A stretch of DNA of 17,667 bases from positions 20,021 through 37,687 of the forward strand of contig DJPL01000061.1 of assembly GCA_002437415.1 (NCBI GenBank), written 5' to 3'. The notes beneath the pieces were generated by a model that was not told the DNA's origin, did not search any database, and saw only the letters and a program-made list of their open reading frames with translations. Source of the DNA: Ruminococcaceae bacterium UBA6413 (GTDB lineage: Bacteria; Bacillota; Clostridia; Oscillospirales; Ruminococcaceae). This document shows, in pieces, positions 1 through 7,534 of the stretch. The translations under genes were made by a program, and so were the position numbers. Each line of letters begins with the position of its first letter. The stretch's first letter is position 1.

Positions 1-183
1 GGTTAATGTTAGTGCAGTTGCACAGATACACTCACGAAATTATTAACACCTTGTTAGTACGGAAACCGTTTTAAGCGTTGTTGGCTGTATAGTTATCACT
101 CAGGCTTTTTTACAATATGTTGCACTGCAATTTCAATGGAATTTGATAAGTTGAGGATATATATCGACAGTTTGAAACAGCTG

Positions 184-1485
184 TCAGTTTAACTGTACTA
201 TTTCAGTATCCTCACCCACGCTCATAAGCTGTTTGTTTATCGCTCTTGTCCTTGTTCCGACAAGCATTTCAAGGTCGCTGTCGACCTGCTGTAAGTGATT
301 TTTCGTCTTTGTCAGCACGCTTTCAAAGCTCTCAAACTCTTTCCTGACACTGCTGAGTATCTTCCATACCTCACTGCTTCGTTTCTGCACGGCAAGGGTA
401 CGGAAGCCCATATACAGCGAGTTCAGCAGTGCGGACATAGTGGACGGACCTGCTATGCTGACCTGATAATTACGCTGTAGCTCCTCCACCAGTCCGAGCT
501 TTACGACCTCGGCATACAATCCCTCGAACGGCAGGAACATAACCGCAAAATTAGTCGTGTACGGCGGGCAGATGTACTTGTCGTGAATATCCTTTGCGCA
601 CTTCTTTATCGCTACAATAAGCGCCTTTGACGCTTCTTCGATCATCACCTTATCGCCGCTGTCGTAGGCGTTGCAAAGGGCGGTGTAGGTATCACCCGGG
701 AATTTTGAGTCGATCGGCAGGTACACGGTATCGTCATTCTTACCCGGGAGCTTTACCGCAAACTCAACATGATTGCGGCTGTCGGGGACAACTGCGACCT
801 CGGTATCATACTGTCCGGGAGCCAGTATATCCGAAAGGATAGCACCGAGCTGCATTTCTCCGAGAATGCCCCTGTTCTTGACATTTGACAGGACTTTTTT
901 CAGATCTCCTACACCTGCGGCAAGGCTCTGCATTTCGCCGAGTCCGCTGTACACCTTGTTAAGCTGTTCGCTGACTGTCGCAAATGAACGGCTTATCTTG
1001 TCGTCAAGCGTTGTCTGAAGCTTCTCGCCGACCATTCCGCGCATTTCTTCAAGCTGATTTTTCGTATTTGCGTTTATGCTTCCGAGCTGAACCGCCATTT
1101 CGTTACGCATATTCTGCATATCGGCGGCGTTTCTCTGCTCAATGCTCTGAAGCCGCTGTTCAAACTGCGACAGCAGTCTTGCCGTGCCGTCCGCGTTTTG
1201 CTTCTGCGTGTCGGTGAGCGTACCTCCGAGATTGGTGACAAGGCTTACAAGTTCAGTCCTTAGCGCGGTTTCGCTGTTTAACCTGCTTGCCTGCGCGGTA
1301 TCGAGCTTTGCACAAAGCTGTGCAGTCCGCTCGGTGAGCATATCAAGCTGTGCGGCTGTCTGCCCGTCTGTCTTTTCCTTGCCGCTGATATTATCGGCAA
1401 GCTTTTTCTGCGACAAAAGAGTTATGACCGATATTATCACCGATATCAGGCTGACGGCAAGCGTTATTATAAGCAGTAGTTCCAT
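184..1485 (-). CDS. rmuC: RmuC family DNA recombination protein
   Basis: 433 residues. An N-terminal hydrophobic segment (about residues 2-24) would anchor it in the membrane. A long polar, Gln/Glu/Lys/Asn-rich stretch (about 25-190) has coiled-coil character. The RmuC domain follows, recognisable from NRGILGE near 205-211 and PIDSKFPGDTY with D259 and K261. The family is linked to limiting DNA inversions and rearrangements and carries a nuclease-like fold; its biochemical role is not settled. The start is supported by AAAAGGAGC just upstream of the ATG and by a promoter at 1518-1546. It is probably a single-gene transcript, because a terminator hairpin (1581-1612) separates it from the upstream minus-strand gene. 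I see no clear terminator in bases 1-183 downstream of its stop. Confidence 0.9.
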   Translation of the reverse strand: MELLLIITLAVSLISVIISVITLLSQKKLADNISGKEKTDGQTAAQLDMLTERTAQLCAKLDTAQASRLNSETALRTELVSLVTNLGGTLTDTQKQNADGTARLLSQFEQRLQSIEQRNAADMQNMRNEMAVQLGSINANTKNQLEEMRGMVGEKLQTTLDDKISRSFATVSEQLNKVYSGLGEMQSLAAGVGDLKKVLSNVKNRGILGEMQLGAILSDILAPGQYDTEVAVVPDSRNHVEFAVKLPGKNDDTVYLPIDSKFPGDTYTALCNAYDSGDKVMIEEASKALIVAIKKCAKDIHDKYICPPYTTNFAVMFLPFEGLYAEVVKLGLVEELQRNYQVSIAGPSTMSALLNSLYMGFRTLAVQKRSSEVWKILSSVRKEFESFESVLTKTKNHLQQVDSDLEMLVGTRTRAINKQLMSVGEDTEIVQLN

Positions 1486-1517
1486 ATTCGTTGCTCCTTT
1501 TAAATTGTTATACTGCT

Positions 1518-1546
1518 ATTATAATAAAGTTTATTCGGGCGGTCAA
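1518..1546 (-). promoter_or_regulatory. Sigma-A-type promoter for rmuC
   Basis: On the minus strand TTGACC (1546-1541) is separated by 17 bases from TATAAT (1523-1518). This lies about 35 bases upstream of the rmuC start codon. The -10 box is a perfect consensus match. It is a prediction by inspection only. Confidence 0.7.
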
Positions 1547-1579
1547 CGTTTTAATGGCGGGGTGTACTGTTTATGGGAC

Positions 1580-1612
1580 AAAAAATACGGTCACCCGAAG
1601 ATGACCGTATTT
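1580..1612 (-). terminator. Rho-independent terminator after the small membrane protein gene
   Basis: An 11-bp perfect stem (1583-1593 with 1602-1612) with an 8-base loop is followed, on the minus strand, by a run of T residues (1585-1580). It sits directly after the stop of the 145-residue membrane protein and before the rmuC promoter, so it should end the lipoprotein/membrane-protein transcript. Confidence 0.8.
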
Positions 1613-1618
1613 CATTTA

Positions 1619-2056
1619 TTATTCAGCGGTATTCTTATAGCTTATAGTAATATGGCATATTGCGAACACGACCGACAGCACAATAAGCGGAATGTTCAGC
1701 GTCAGTATGCCGCTTTCGAGAAAAAGCACAGACGGCAGAATTGACAGTGTAAGTGCCTTTGCAACGCTGTTTCCCTTGCGGAATACTATCCAGCCGCCGC
1801 AGTAGAGTGCAAGAAGAACTATGCCGAGTATAAGGTACAGCATCTGCGCGCCGTCAAATATGTAACCGAGCGTTACAAACGGCAGTTGTATGAACATCAG
1901 TATGAAACAGCCGAAGCGACCTATCTGCTCACCTGTTTCGACAAGCTTGTTGTGATAATTATCTGCAAAGCCGTCTTTGTTTGTTGCCGCGTAAATTATA
2001 TTCGGTATCAATAGGACAACAACAAACAAAAAACCTATAAGATTAAACCATTCCAT
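1619..2056 (-). CDS. Small integral membrane protein of unknown function
   Basis: 145 residues, strongly hydrophobic, with about four or five predicted transmembrane segments (roughly residues 4-23, 47-66, 69-90, 99-118 and 120-138). A short polar loop at about 25-45 (NKDGFADNYHNK) is the longest soluble part. No catalytic motif is visible and I do not recognise a characterised family. It starts 16 bases after the stop of the upstream SGNH lipoprotein gene, so the two are probably co-transcribed; a GAAAGTG ribosome-site-like sequence overlaps that gap. A strong terminator follows its stop. Function cannot be assigned from sequence alone. Confidence 0.75.
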   Translation of the reverse strand: MEWFNLIGFLFVVVLLIPNIIYAATNKDGFADNYHNKLVETGEQIGRFGCFILMFIQLPFVTLGYIFDGAQMLYLILGIVLLALYCGGWIVFRKGNSVAKALTLSILPSVLFLESGILTLNIPLIVLSVVFAICHITISYKNTAE

Positions 2057-2072
2057 TTAATGACACACTTTC

Positions 2073-3410
2073 TCATGCAACGCCGAAGCCGAGAATTTCG
2101 ACATATGTCGTCTTATCGTCACCGCTCTGTGTAACAGGCTTTATGCTGACCTTGTGCGTTCCCTCAGTGCCCGTATATGCAAGTGTGGCAACCGGATTAC
2201 CCCAACCGTCGGTCGAGCTTGTCGCAACGGTTGTGAAGACCTCTCCGTCAACCGTAAACTCCAACGAGCCGAATACGGCACTGTTGTTGCATTTATAGAC
2301 GAGCATAAGATTTTTGCCGGTGAACTCAAACTCCATAGGCTCACAGCCCGAGGGCTTGCCCTTGTAGCTCCAGCCGTCGGGGAAGCTTGTGAGAGTTTCC
2401 TTTTCGGTGTCAAATGTGCCTGTTGACGACATTTTCAGCTTATCGGAGGAATGCGTCCTGTCGATAAATGTCATATCCGCAAATCTGTCGGAATATACCC
2501 ACTGATCGGGCAGAGGAGATATTGTGACATCGCCCATAGTCTTTATCTTTTCGGTCGCTTTGTCAAACATATTCATAATGAGGTCGGCGGTCATCTGATG
2601 TCCCCACTCGTTGGGGTGCGATTCGTCGTCGGAATAGTCCTCCCACTTCATTCTGCCTGTTTCAAACTCGTGGGAAAGCACGTTATTCAGCGATATCATA
2701 GGCAGACCGTATGCCTTGCCGACCTGCGACATATATTCCTCGCAGGTGTGACCGCTCTTTATGACAGTGAAGTACAGCGCAACGGCAGGCTGTTTTTCCT
2801 GTGAGAGGATCTTTCTCACCATAGCGTCATAGCTGTCCTTATATATCTGATCGTTGCCGTCATTTACTGCGAACTCGACAAATACCATATCGGGGTCATA
2901 ATCAAGCACGTCACGCTGAAGGCGGATATTTCCGAGTACGCTCGGCGTGCCGCTCAGTCCCGCGTTGACATAGTTTATCTTTGTGTCGGGGTACTTTTCG
3001 CAAAGACGGTCATAGGTCAGCTTTGCCCAGCACTTTTCGGGGCCTGCGGTAAGTCCCTCGGTGATACTGCCGCCGATGAACGCTATAGTTACCTCCTGCT
3101 TATTTTCAAGCTTTTCGATAAACTTTGACATTCTTTCAAGGTTGCCGAGATCCATAAGCGATCTTTCGACCATATTGTTATAGATCTGCTCCTCGGTAAG
3201 GTTGCTCTCGTCTATGCTGCTTACTTCCGATGAAGTATCCGAACCGCTGTCCGCTTCGGAAGATGTTAAAGCCGAGCTGTCCGACGATGTGGCAGAAGTC
3301 GCGTCAGACGATACCGTACCGCTGTCTGTACCTGTTCCGTTTCCCGCACAGCCTGTAAGCAATGACGCGCATATAAGCGCGACTGCGATGATTTTTATTT
3401 TAGCGTTCAT
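2073..3410 (-). CDS. Secreted SGNH/GDSL-type esterase lipoprotein
   Basis: 445 residues. A lipoprotein signal peptide ends in LLTGC with C21 as the predicted lipidated cysteine. A Ser/Thr/Asp-rich linker (about 22-70) places the enzyme away from the membrane. The SGNH hydrolase core (about 105-285) shows all the blocks: GGS with nucleophile S115, NAG with G151, AVND with N183, and a D262-x-x-H265 pair. The remaining ~150 residues look like a beta-rich accessory domain, possibly carbohydrate-binding. Relatives include bacterial carbohydrate esterases acting on O-acetylated glycans; the substrate here is an inference and not visible. The start has a GGAGG ribosome site and a promoter at 3442-3470. 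It is probably in an operon with the following membrane protein. Confidence 0.85.
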   Translation of the reverse strand: MNAKIKIIAVALICASLLTGCAGNGTGTDSGTVSSDATSATSSDSSALTSSEADSGSDTSSEVSSIDESNLTEEQIYNNMVERSLMDLGNLERMSKFIEKLENKQEVTIAFIGGSITEGLTAGPEKCWAKLTYDRLCEKYPDTKINYVNAGLSGTPSVLGNIRLQRDVLDYDPDMVFVEFAVNDGNDQIYKDSYDAMVRKILSQEKQPAVALYFTVIKSGHTCEEYMSQVGKAYGLPMISLNNVLSHEFETGRMKWEDYSDDESHPNEWGHQMTADLIMNMFDKATEKIKTMGDVTISPLPDQWVYSDRFADMTFIDRTHSSDKLKMSSTGTFDTEKETLTSFPDGWSYKGKPSGCEPMEFEFTGKNLMLVYKCNNSAVFGSLEFTVDGEVFTTVATSSTDGWGNPVATLAYTGTEGTHKVSIKPVTQSGDDKTTYVEILGFGVA

Positions 3411-3441
3411 TTTGTCCTCCGTAAATAATTATGATATTCTC

Positions 3442-3470
3442 ATTATACATTAACCCGGGCTCATAATCAA
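3442..3470 (-). promoter_or_regulatory. Sigma-A-type promoter for the SGNH lipoprotein
   Basis: On the minus strand TTGATT (3470-3465) and TATAAT (3447-3442) are separated by 17 bases. It ends 31 bases before the ATG of the lipoprotein gene. The plus strand of this 231-base divergent gap (3411-3641) did not show an equally convincing promoter for mazF. Confidence 0.65.
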
Positions 3471-3641
3471 CAGTTTTTACACGAAAACGAGCAATTTCAC
3501 TAAAATCCGACTGCGGTAATATACTATATAAACCGACCGTCACACAAGCGGACAATTATTGTATAAATCTGTACGGGCGGTTAAAAATAACTATGTACAT
3601 CAAGTTCAAAGCATCGCATTTAAACAGAAAGGAAGAAAACC

Positions 3642-3995
3642 ATGCTTGTAAAAAGAGGAGAGATATATTACGCCGATCTGAGCCCTGTAGTCGGAAGTGA
3701 ACAGGGCGGTATGCGCCCCGTACTTATTGTTCAGAACGATGTGGGCAACCGCCACAGTCCGACTGTGATCGCCGCCGCCATAACAAGCCAGAAGGATAAA
3801 TCGCGGCTTCCTACACACATTTCGATAAATGCCGACCGTTGCGGTCTTGCAAAGGATTCTATCGTACTGCTTGAGCAGGTGAGAACGCTTGACAAGCAAC
3901 GGCTCAAGGAGCGTATGGGCGAGCTTGACGAGGGCGCTATGAACAAGGTCGACAGCGCACTGTCGGTAAGCTTCGGTCTTTCGGGAAGCAATTAA
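3642..3995 (+). CDS. mazF: MazF/PemK-family endoribonuclease toxin
   Basis: 117 residues, the usual length for Gram-positive MazF (NdoA/EndoA). The hallmark N-terminal strand-loop RGEIYYADLSPVVGSEQGG leads into MRP with R25, and ITSQ carries T48; these match the residues known to be catalytic in Bacillus MazF. The enzyme cuts single-stranded RNA at short specific sequences. A good ribosome site (GAAAGGAAG) precedes the ATG. No MazE-like antitoxin is encoded immediately upstream: the 231-base gap has no plausible small gene, and the upstream neighbour is divergent. It is therefore an orphan toxin gene, or its antitoxin lies elsewhere. The cut-site specificity cannot be read from the sequence. 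Confidence 0.9.
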   Translation: MLVKRGEIYYADLSPVVGSEQGGMRPVLIVQNDVGNRHSPTVIAAAITSQKDKSRLPTHISINADRCGLAKDSIVLLEQVRTLDKQRLKERMGELDEGAMNKVDSALSVSFGLSGSN

Positions 3996-4131
3996 GTTAA
4001 TATAACGCAATGTTACCTTAACTATATGTAACAAAGTTACACGCCGGCTTATGTTTAGGTCTATGTAATGGTTATCATTTCCGCCTGCTTTAGCTATTGC
4101 TACAAAAATATGTGTGCTTATGCTTTTTTAG

Positions 4132-4160
4132 TTGTAAAATCGTCATTATAATGGTACAAT
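4132..4160 (+). promoter_or_regulatory. Candidate promoter for phosphofructokinase
   Basis: TTGTAA (4132-4137), a 17-base spacer and TACAAT (4155-4160) lie about 42 bases upstream of the ATG at 4203. A perfect TATAAT also occurs inside the spacer (4147-4152) but has only a poor -35 partner, so the exact -10 is ambiguous. Confidence 0.5.
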
Positions 4161-4202
4161 AATCACGCAGTAATGCGAAAAATGACGGAACGGAGAAAAA
4201 CC

Positions 4203-5405
4203 ATGAACATAGCTATTGCACAGTCGGGCGGACCTACGGCGGCGATAAACTCTTCACTCTGCGGAGTATTTGACGAGGCGGAAAAGTATAACGAGATAGA
4301 TAGGATATTCGGCTCTCTGAACGGTATTGAGGGTATTTTAAACGATAACCTTATCGACCTTAAGGAAGTGCTTATCACCGAAAACGACAAGCAACTGCTC
4401 AAACGCACGCCGTCAACCGTGCTCGGTTCATGCCGTTTCAAGCTGAAAAACAGCAGTGATGACGACAGCGATTACAGGCGCATAACGGAAGTGTTCAAAA
4501 AGCACGGTATAGTCGCATTTTTCTATATCGGCGGAAACGACTCTATGGATACCGTTATGAAGCTTGACGCTTATTTTAAAGAAAACAAGATAGATATAAA
4601 GGTTGTCGGCGTTCCGAAAACCATAGATAACGACCTACCGCTTACCGACCACACACCCGGCTTCGGCTCGGCGGCAAAATATGTGGTGACTACATTACAG
4701 GAAATAATCCGTGACAGCAGGGTATACTCCATTCCGTCGGTCACGATAGTTGAGATAATGGGACGTGACGCAGGCTGGCTCACCGCGTCCTCGTGCGTAC
4801 TGCGCGCAAACGGCGAGCCTGCTCCGCACCTTATATATCTTCCCGAGAGTGATTTCTCGGAGGAGCGCTATCTTGAAGATGTTAAGAATGCATCTAAAAG
4901 ATACAAGGCGGTCATAGTTGCGGTGTCGGAGGGAATAGACTGCCTCGCGGGGCGCTCGGAGCTTACGGACGCGTTCGGTCACAAGTATCTTTCGGGCGTG
5001 GGCAAGTATCTTGAGGAGCTTACCCGCAGTCATATGGGATGCAAGGTGCGTTCGATAGAGCTTAATGTAATGCAGAGGTGCGGCTCGCATATAGCATCGC
5101 TCACCGACCTTGACGAGGCGTGGAGAATAGGCGCGGCGGCTGTGAACGAAGCGCTTAAATACGGCGGAAGCGGCGTGATGATGGGCTTTAAGCGTATCAG
5201 CAACAATCCTTACCGCGTGGGGATAACTCCGCTTGACGTAAGGGAATGTGCGAACAAGGCAAAATATTTCCCGAAAGAGTGGATAACCCCCGAGGGAAAC
5301 AATGTTACTATAGACGCACTCAACTACTTCCTGCCGCTGATACAGGGTGAGCCGAAGATAGATTTTTTGAACGGCATACCCGTACATTTCAGACTGGATC
5401 AGTAA
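4203..5405 (+). CDS. pfp: Pyrophosphate-dependent-type 6-phosphofructokinase
   Basis: 400 residues from the ATG at 4203. That start is chosen over an in-frame ATG at 4173 because a GGAG ribosome site lies just upstream of it and the family N-terminus (MNIAIAQSGGPTAAIN) begins there. It phosphorylates fructose 6-phosphate to fructose 1,6-bisphosphate in glycolysis. Two diagnostic positions point to pyrophosphate rather than ATP as donor: the GGNDS motif has D113 where ATP enzymes have Gly, and PKTIDND has K139 where ATP enzymes have Gly. Base D143 in TIDND is kept. Length (~400) fits the PPi-PFK clade rather than the ~320-residue ATP clade. The reaction is reversible in that clade. It is followed by a strong terminator and appears monocistronic. 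Confidence 0.9.
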   Translation: MNIAIAQSGGPTAAINSSLCGVFDEAEKYNEIDRIFGSLNGIEGILNDNLIDLKEVLITENDKQLLKRTPSTVLGSCRFKLKNSSDDDSDYRRITEVFKKHGIVAFFYIGGNDSMDTVMKLDAYFKENKIDIKVVGVPKTIDNDLPLTDHTPGFGSAAKYVVTTLQEIIRDSRVYSIPSVTIVEIMGRDAGWLTASSCVLRANGEPAPHLIYLPESDFSEERYLEDVKNASKRYKAVIVAVSEGIDCLAGRSELTDAFGHKYLSGVGKYLEELTRSHMGCKVRSIELNVMQRCGSHIASLTDLDEAWRIGAAAVNEALKYGGSGVMMGFKRISNNPYRVGITPLDVRECANKAKYFPKEWITPEGNNVTIDALNYFLPLIQGEPKIDFLNGIPVHFRLDQ

Positions 5406-5410
5406 AAGAT

Positions 5411-5469
5411 AAAATAACAATGCGGGCATCGGTTTTATACAGTCGATGCCCGCATTGTGTTATTTTTTA
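5411..5469. terminator. Bidirectional rho-independent terminator
   Basis: A perfect 14-bp GC-rich stem (5418-5431 with 5444-5457) is flanked by A-rich sequence on the left (AAAATAA from 5411) and a T-rich tract on the right (TTATTTTTT, 5460-5468). It therefore can terminate the plus-strand phosphofructokinase transcript and the converging minus-strand gene that ends at 5473. Confidence 0.9.
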
Positions 5470-5472
5470 ACC

Positions 5473-5889
5473 TCAGTCAAAGCTTGTTATCTGCGGATTT
5501 CTGCAATGCTGAAGAAGATACAGTACCTCTTCGCTCTTTACAAAGTACGACTTTGAATAAGTGTCGTCAACATAGAAATCAAGCAGGAACTTATCCTCCC
5601 ACTCGTGGAGCGATACCTTGAGCTTATCCTTTACCTCGTCGTACTTGTCGCCAAACAGTGCTCTCAGCCCTCTGCCTCTGCGCAGAAAGCCGTAAATAAA
5701 CATTGCTCCGCGAAAGCACGGCAGAAGCTGTGAGTAGATCGGTGAGTCGCGACGGAACTCGATCACCACCTTCTGCTCGGTAAGTCCGCCGGGCGCATCT
5801 CTGTCCTCGGGCAGTACTGTCCTGAACTTTTCGGGCGGCATTATTGAGCCGAGCTCGATAAATTCTGCGTTTTCATAGGGTGCTGTCAT
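5473..5889 (-). CDS. Hypothetical cytoplasmic protein
   Basis: 138 residues from the ATG at 5889. A longer in-frame start at 5997 exists, but AAGGAAGG sits at proper distance from the 5889 ATG, and a promoter at 5935-5963 lies between the two candidates, so transcripts from it could not use the upstream start. The protein is soluble and mixed alpha/beta in character, with aromatic and charged C-terminal residues (KFLLDFYVDDTYSKSYFVKS). No signal peptide, membrane segment or catalytic motif is seen, and I do not recognise the family. It lies about 119 bases downstream of the PucR-family regulator in the same direction but has its own promoter, so a link to pyrimidine metabolism is not implied. 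Confidence 0.7.
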   Translation of the reverse strand: MTAPYENAEFIELGSIMPPEKFRTVLPEDRDAPGGLTEQKVVIEFRRDSPIYSQLLPCFRGAMFIYGFLRRGRGLRALFGDKYDEVKDKLKVSLHEWEDKFLLDFYVDDTYSKSYFVKSEEVLYLLQHCRNPQITSFD

Positions 5890-5934
5890 AATATATCCTT
5901 CCTTTCGTCCTAATATAAAACTATCGATGTCTTT

Positions 5935-5963
5935 ATTATATATGCGCCGTACAGTTTCTTCAA
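5935..5963 (-). promoter_or_regulatory. Sigma-A-type promoter for the 138-residue hypothetical protein
   Basis: On the minus strand TTGAAG (5963-5958) is followed after 17 bases by TATAAT (5940-5935). Transcription would begin near 5928, upstream of the ATG at 5889 and downstream of the alternative start at 5997. It decides the start choice for this gene. Confidence 0.65.
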
Positions 5964-6008
5964 TGAGCGGACGCACAATATACTTAAACCATAGCACAGC
6001 GGCACAGC

Positions 6009-7163
6009 CTACAGGAACTCCTTAATAAAGAATGAGAGCATAAGTCTGAGCTTGTCCTCGTAATTCAGCTCACAGCCGAGTATCTCCTTTATACGTCGGA
6101 GCTTGTAGTTTACCGTGTTGCGGTGAACGAACGTGAGCCGTGCGACCTCCTGGACACTGCTGTCGTTTTCAAGGTAGCATTTAAGCGTTTGCATATAGTC
6201 AGTGCCGTTCGCGCTGTCGAACTCCTCGAGCGTGCCGAGCGTTTCGTCGTATATCTCGTGGAGCACTGCCGTATCCTTTATATGTACAAGCAGTTTATAT
6301 ATGCCCATATCGCTGTAACCTACGCATTTGTCGTTGTGGAGCGTTGCGACCTTAAGCGCCATCACCGCCTTGCGGTAGCCCTCGGATATGGCACTGTAGC
6401 CCTGCTTTGACGGACTTATACCGCAGGTGATATCGGCGGTGTATTTCCCGGAGCTGAAAATAGCGTCGAATGTGGAGAAGATCTGACGTACATCGTTCTC
6501 TTTGCAATCCGGACAGACAACAACAAGGTTTTTATCCTGGAAGAAAAAGCTGAACTGTCTGCCGCTTGTGTTGAGGACCTTTTGCATATCGGCGGTGACC
6601 GCTTTTTTAAGCTCGTCATCACCGAGATCTGCATTTGAAAAGCTGCATACGCCCACGCAATATTCCGACGCGGCAAAATAACTGCGCCGTTCAAGCGTGG
6701 ATTTATATCCCGCCTCGTTCTCGGGGGAAAATATGAGGTTGCGCAGAGCCGTTGCAAGAGCTGTTTCTATTTCCTCGCCTGTTACTATCCTGTGGCAGAA
6801 GTCGTAGGTTATATCAATAAGCTTTACCTCCCACGGAACGGTAAACAGCGGCAGGGAATTTATATCACAGCAGTCCTTGACGCTCTGGGGTATACTCTTT
6901 ATATACTTGCCGGTGTTTATGACCAGCGCACTGCAACGTTTTTCGATAAGCTCTTCTATAAAAGAGAGCAGATGGCTTTCATCGCTTATGCCCACTCCTG
7001 TCATAAAGACCATTTCGTTTCCGTGCAGGAAGGGTGAAACATCTGCATTTTCGACAAGGTGCACCCAGCGGACGTAGTTGCCGAGCCCCTCTTTTCCCGC
7101 TACAAGCTTCATAACGTAATTTGCCTGTGCATTTGCACACAGCTTTGATACTGTAATTGACAT
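6009..7163 (-). CDS. PucR-family transcriptional regulator
   Basis: 384 residues. The order is an N-terminal PucR domain (about 1-125), a central CdaR/GGDEF-like region (about 150-290), and a C-terminal PucR-type helix-turn-helix (about 330-375; VQEVARLTFVHRNTVNYKLRRIKEILG region). PucR was described as the purine-catabolism regulator in Bacillus; relatives control use of various nitrogen and carbon sources. Start: AGAGGTGAG precedes the ATG, and a TTGACA-17-TATACT promoter lies upstream. It is transcribed divergently from the ABC/pyrimidine cluster, the usual layout for a local regulator, so it most likely controls that cluster. The effector is not visible; a pyrimidine or a pathway intermediate is an inference. 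Confidence 0.85.
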   Translation of the reverse strand: MSITVSKLCANAQANYVMKLVAGKEGLGNYVRWVHLVENADVSPFLHGNEMVFMTGVGISDESHLLSFIEELIEKRCSALVINTGKYIKSIPQSVKDCCDINSLPLFTVPWEVKLIDITYDFCHRIVTGEEIETALATALRNLIFSPENEAGYKSTLERRSYFAASEYCVGVCSFSNADLGDDELKKAVTADMQKVLNTSGRQFSFFFQDKNLVVVCPDCKENDVRQIFSTFDAIFSSGKYTADITCGISPSKQGYSAISEGYRKAVMALKVATLHNDKCVGYSDMGIYKLLVHIKDTAVLHEIYDETLGTLEEFDSANGTDYMQTLKCYLENDSSVQEVARLTFVHRNTVNYKLRRIKEILGCELNYEDKLRLMLSFFIKEFL

Positions 7164-7258
7164 ATTCTCACCTCTTTCTCCTTTTTATATAGTGAAAATC
7201 GCCGCAGCTCTCTTGTTTCCCGACAGCTCCGGCGGTGTTTTGTCCTTTATTGATATAG

Positions 7259-7287
7259 AGTATAGCACCATTTTGCATAATTGTCAA
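7259..7287 (-). promoter_or_regulatory. Strong sigma-A-type promoter for the PucR-family gene
   Basis: On the minus strand a perfect TTGACA (7287-7282) is followed after 17 bases by TATACT (7264-7259). A TGCATAATT box lies across the -35 and spacer, so the regulator may control its own transcription. Confidence 0.75.
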
Positions 7288-7366
7288 GCAAATATTGCAA
7301 AATTCAACCGCAGCACAAACAAATTGCATTTCTTTGAGCACTCTGCACAATTCAGCTAAAACGCTA

Positions 7367-7395
7367 TTGCAATGCGATTTCAAGCGTGCTATAAT
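7367..7395 (+). promoter_or_regulatory. Sigma-A-type promoter for the ABC/pyrimidine cluster
   Basis: TTGCAA (7367-7372), a 17-base spacer and a perfect TATAAT (7390-7395). The -35 is inside the palindrome ATTGCAAT (7366-7373), and the last bases of the -10 overlap ATGCAATT (7394-7401). Transcription would start near 7402, giving a leader of about 130 bases. Confidence 0.75.
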
Positions 7396-7440
7396 GCAAT
7401 TACACCGAAAGGAAACAGTGAAATAAAACAAAAAGAAACT

Positions 7441-7511
7441 TGCAACGGCGCAGAAAAAAGATTTCTGCGCCGTTTCGTTTTGCAGGAATAAAAAGATAAG
7501 ACTTGCAAAAC
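7441..7511 (+). promoter_or_regulatory. Structured 5' leader with terminator-like hairpin
   Basis: A 13-bp perfect stem (7444-7456 with 7462-7474, loop AAAGA) is followed by TCGTTTT, like an intrinsic terminator. The T-rich stretch is also part of GTTTTGCA (7477-7484), which is exactly complementary to TGCAAAAC (7504-7511) just before the ribosome site. The two pairings could coexist, but the second ties up the U-tract. An 8-base direct repeat ACTTGCAA occurs at 7438-7445 and 7501-7508. This arrangement is compatible with attenuation; no ligand or protein partner is recognisable. Confidence 0.5.
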
Positions 7512-7534
7512 AGGAAAGAAAGGAGTGCTTAGAG

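Larger units (their letters stand above)
7164..7534. promoter_or_regulatory. Divergent control region between PucR-family gene and pyrimidine cluster
   Basis: This 371-base gap has no gene. It holds back-to-back promoters, a set of TGCA-centred boxes and a structured leader. The boxes are TGCATAATT (7274-7282), ATTGCAA (7294-7300), AATTGCAT (7322-7329), TGCACAATT (7344-7352), the perfect palindrome ATTGCAAT (7366-7373) and ATGCAATT (7394-7401). Three of them overlap promoter elements. They are candidate operator sites for the adjacent regulator; that binding is inferred, not shown. Confidence 0.6.

Noticed and set aside
1..183. Terminator or small gene downstream of rmuC
   Set aside because: Only a weak GACAG/CTGTC pairing without a T-run was found, and no frame with a ribosome site.
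3606..4034. 142-residue minus-strand frame opposite mazF, considered as an antisense antitoxin
   Set aside because: No antitoxin-like motif or ribosome site; it mirrors the coding bias of mazF.
3996..4131. Terminator hairpin after mazF (AGTTAA/TTAACT and GTAAC/GTTAC pairings)
   Set aside because: Stems are short and AT-rich with no T-run directly after them.
4173..4202. Upstream in-frame start for phosphofructokinase
   Set aside because: The GGAG ribosome site and family N-terminus both fit the ATG at 4203; the extra ten residues are unlike the family.
4695..5429. 244-residue open frame on the minus strand opposite phosphofructokinase
   Set aside because: It is the shadow of a strongly coding, motif-rich gene, has no family features and would cross the bidirectional terminator.
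5890..5997. Longer start for the 138-residue hypothetical protein
   Set aside because: The predicted promoter lies inside this extension and the good ribosome site is at 5889.
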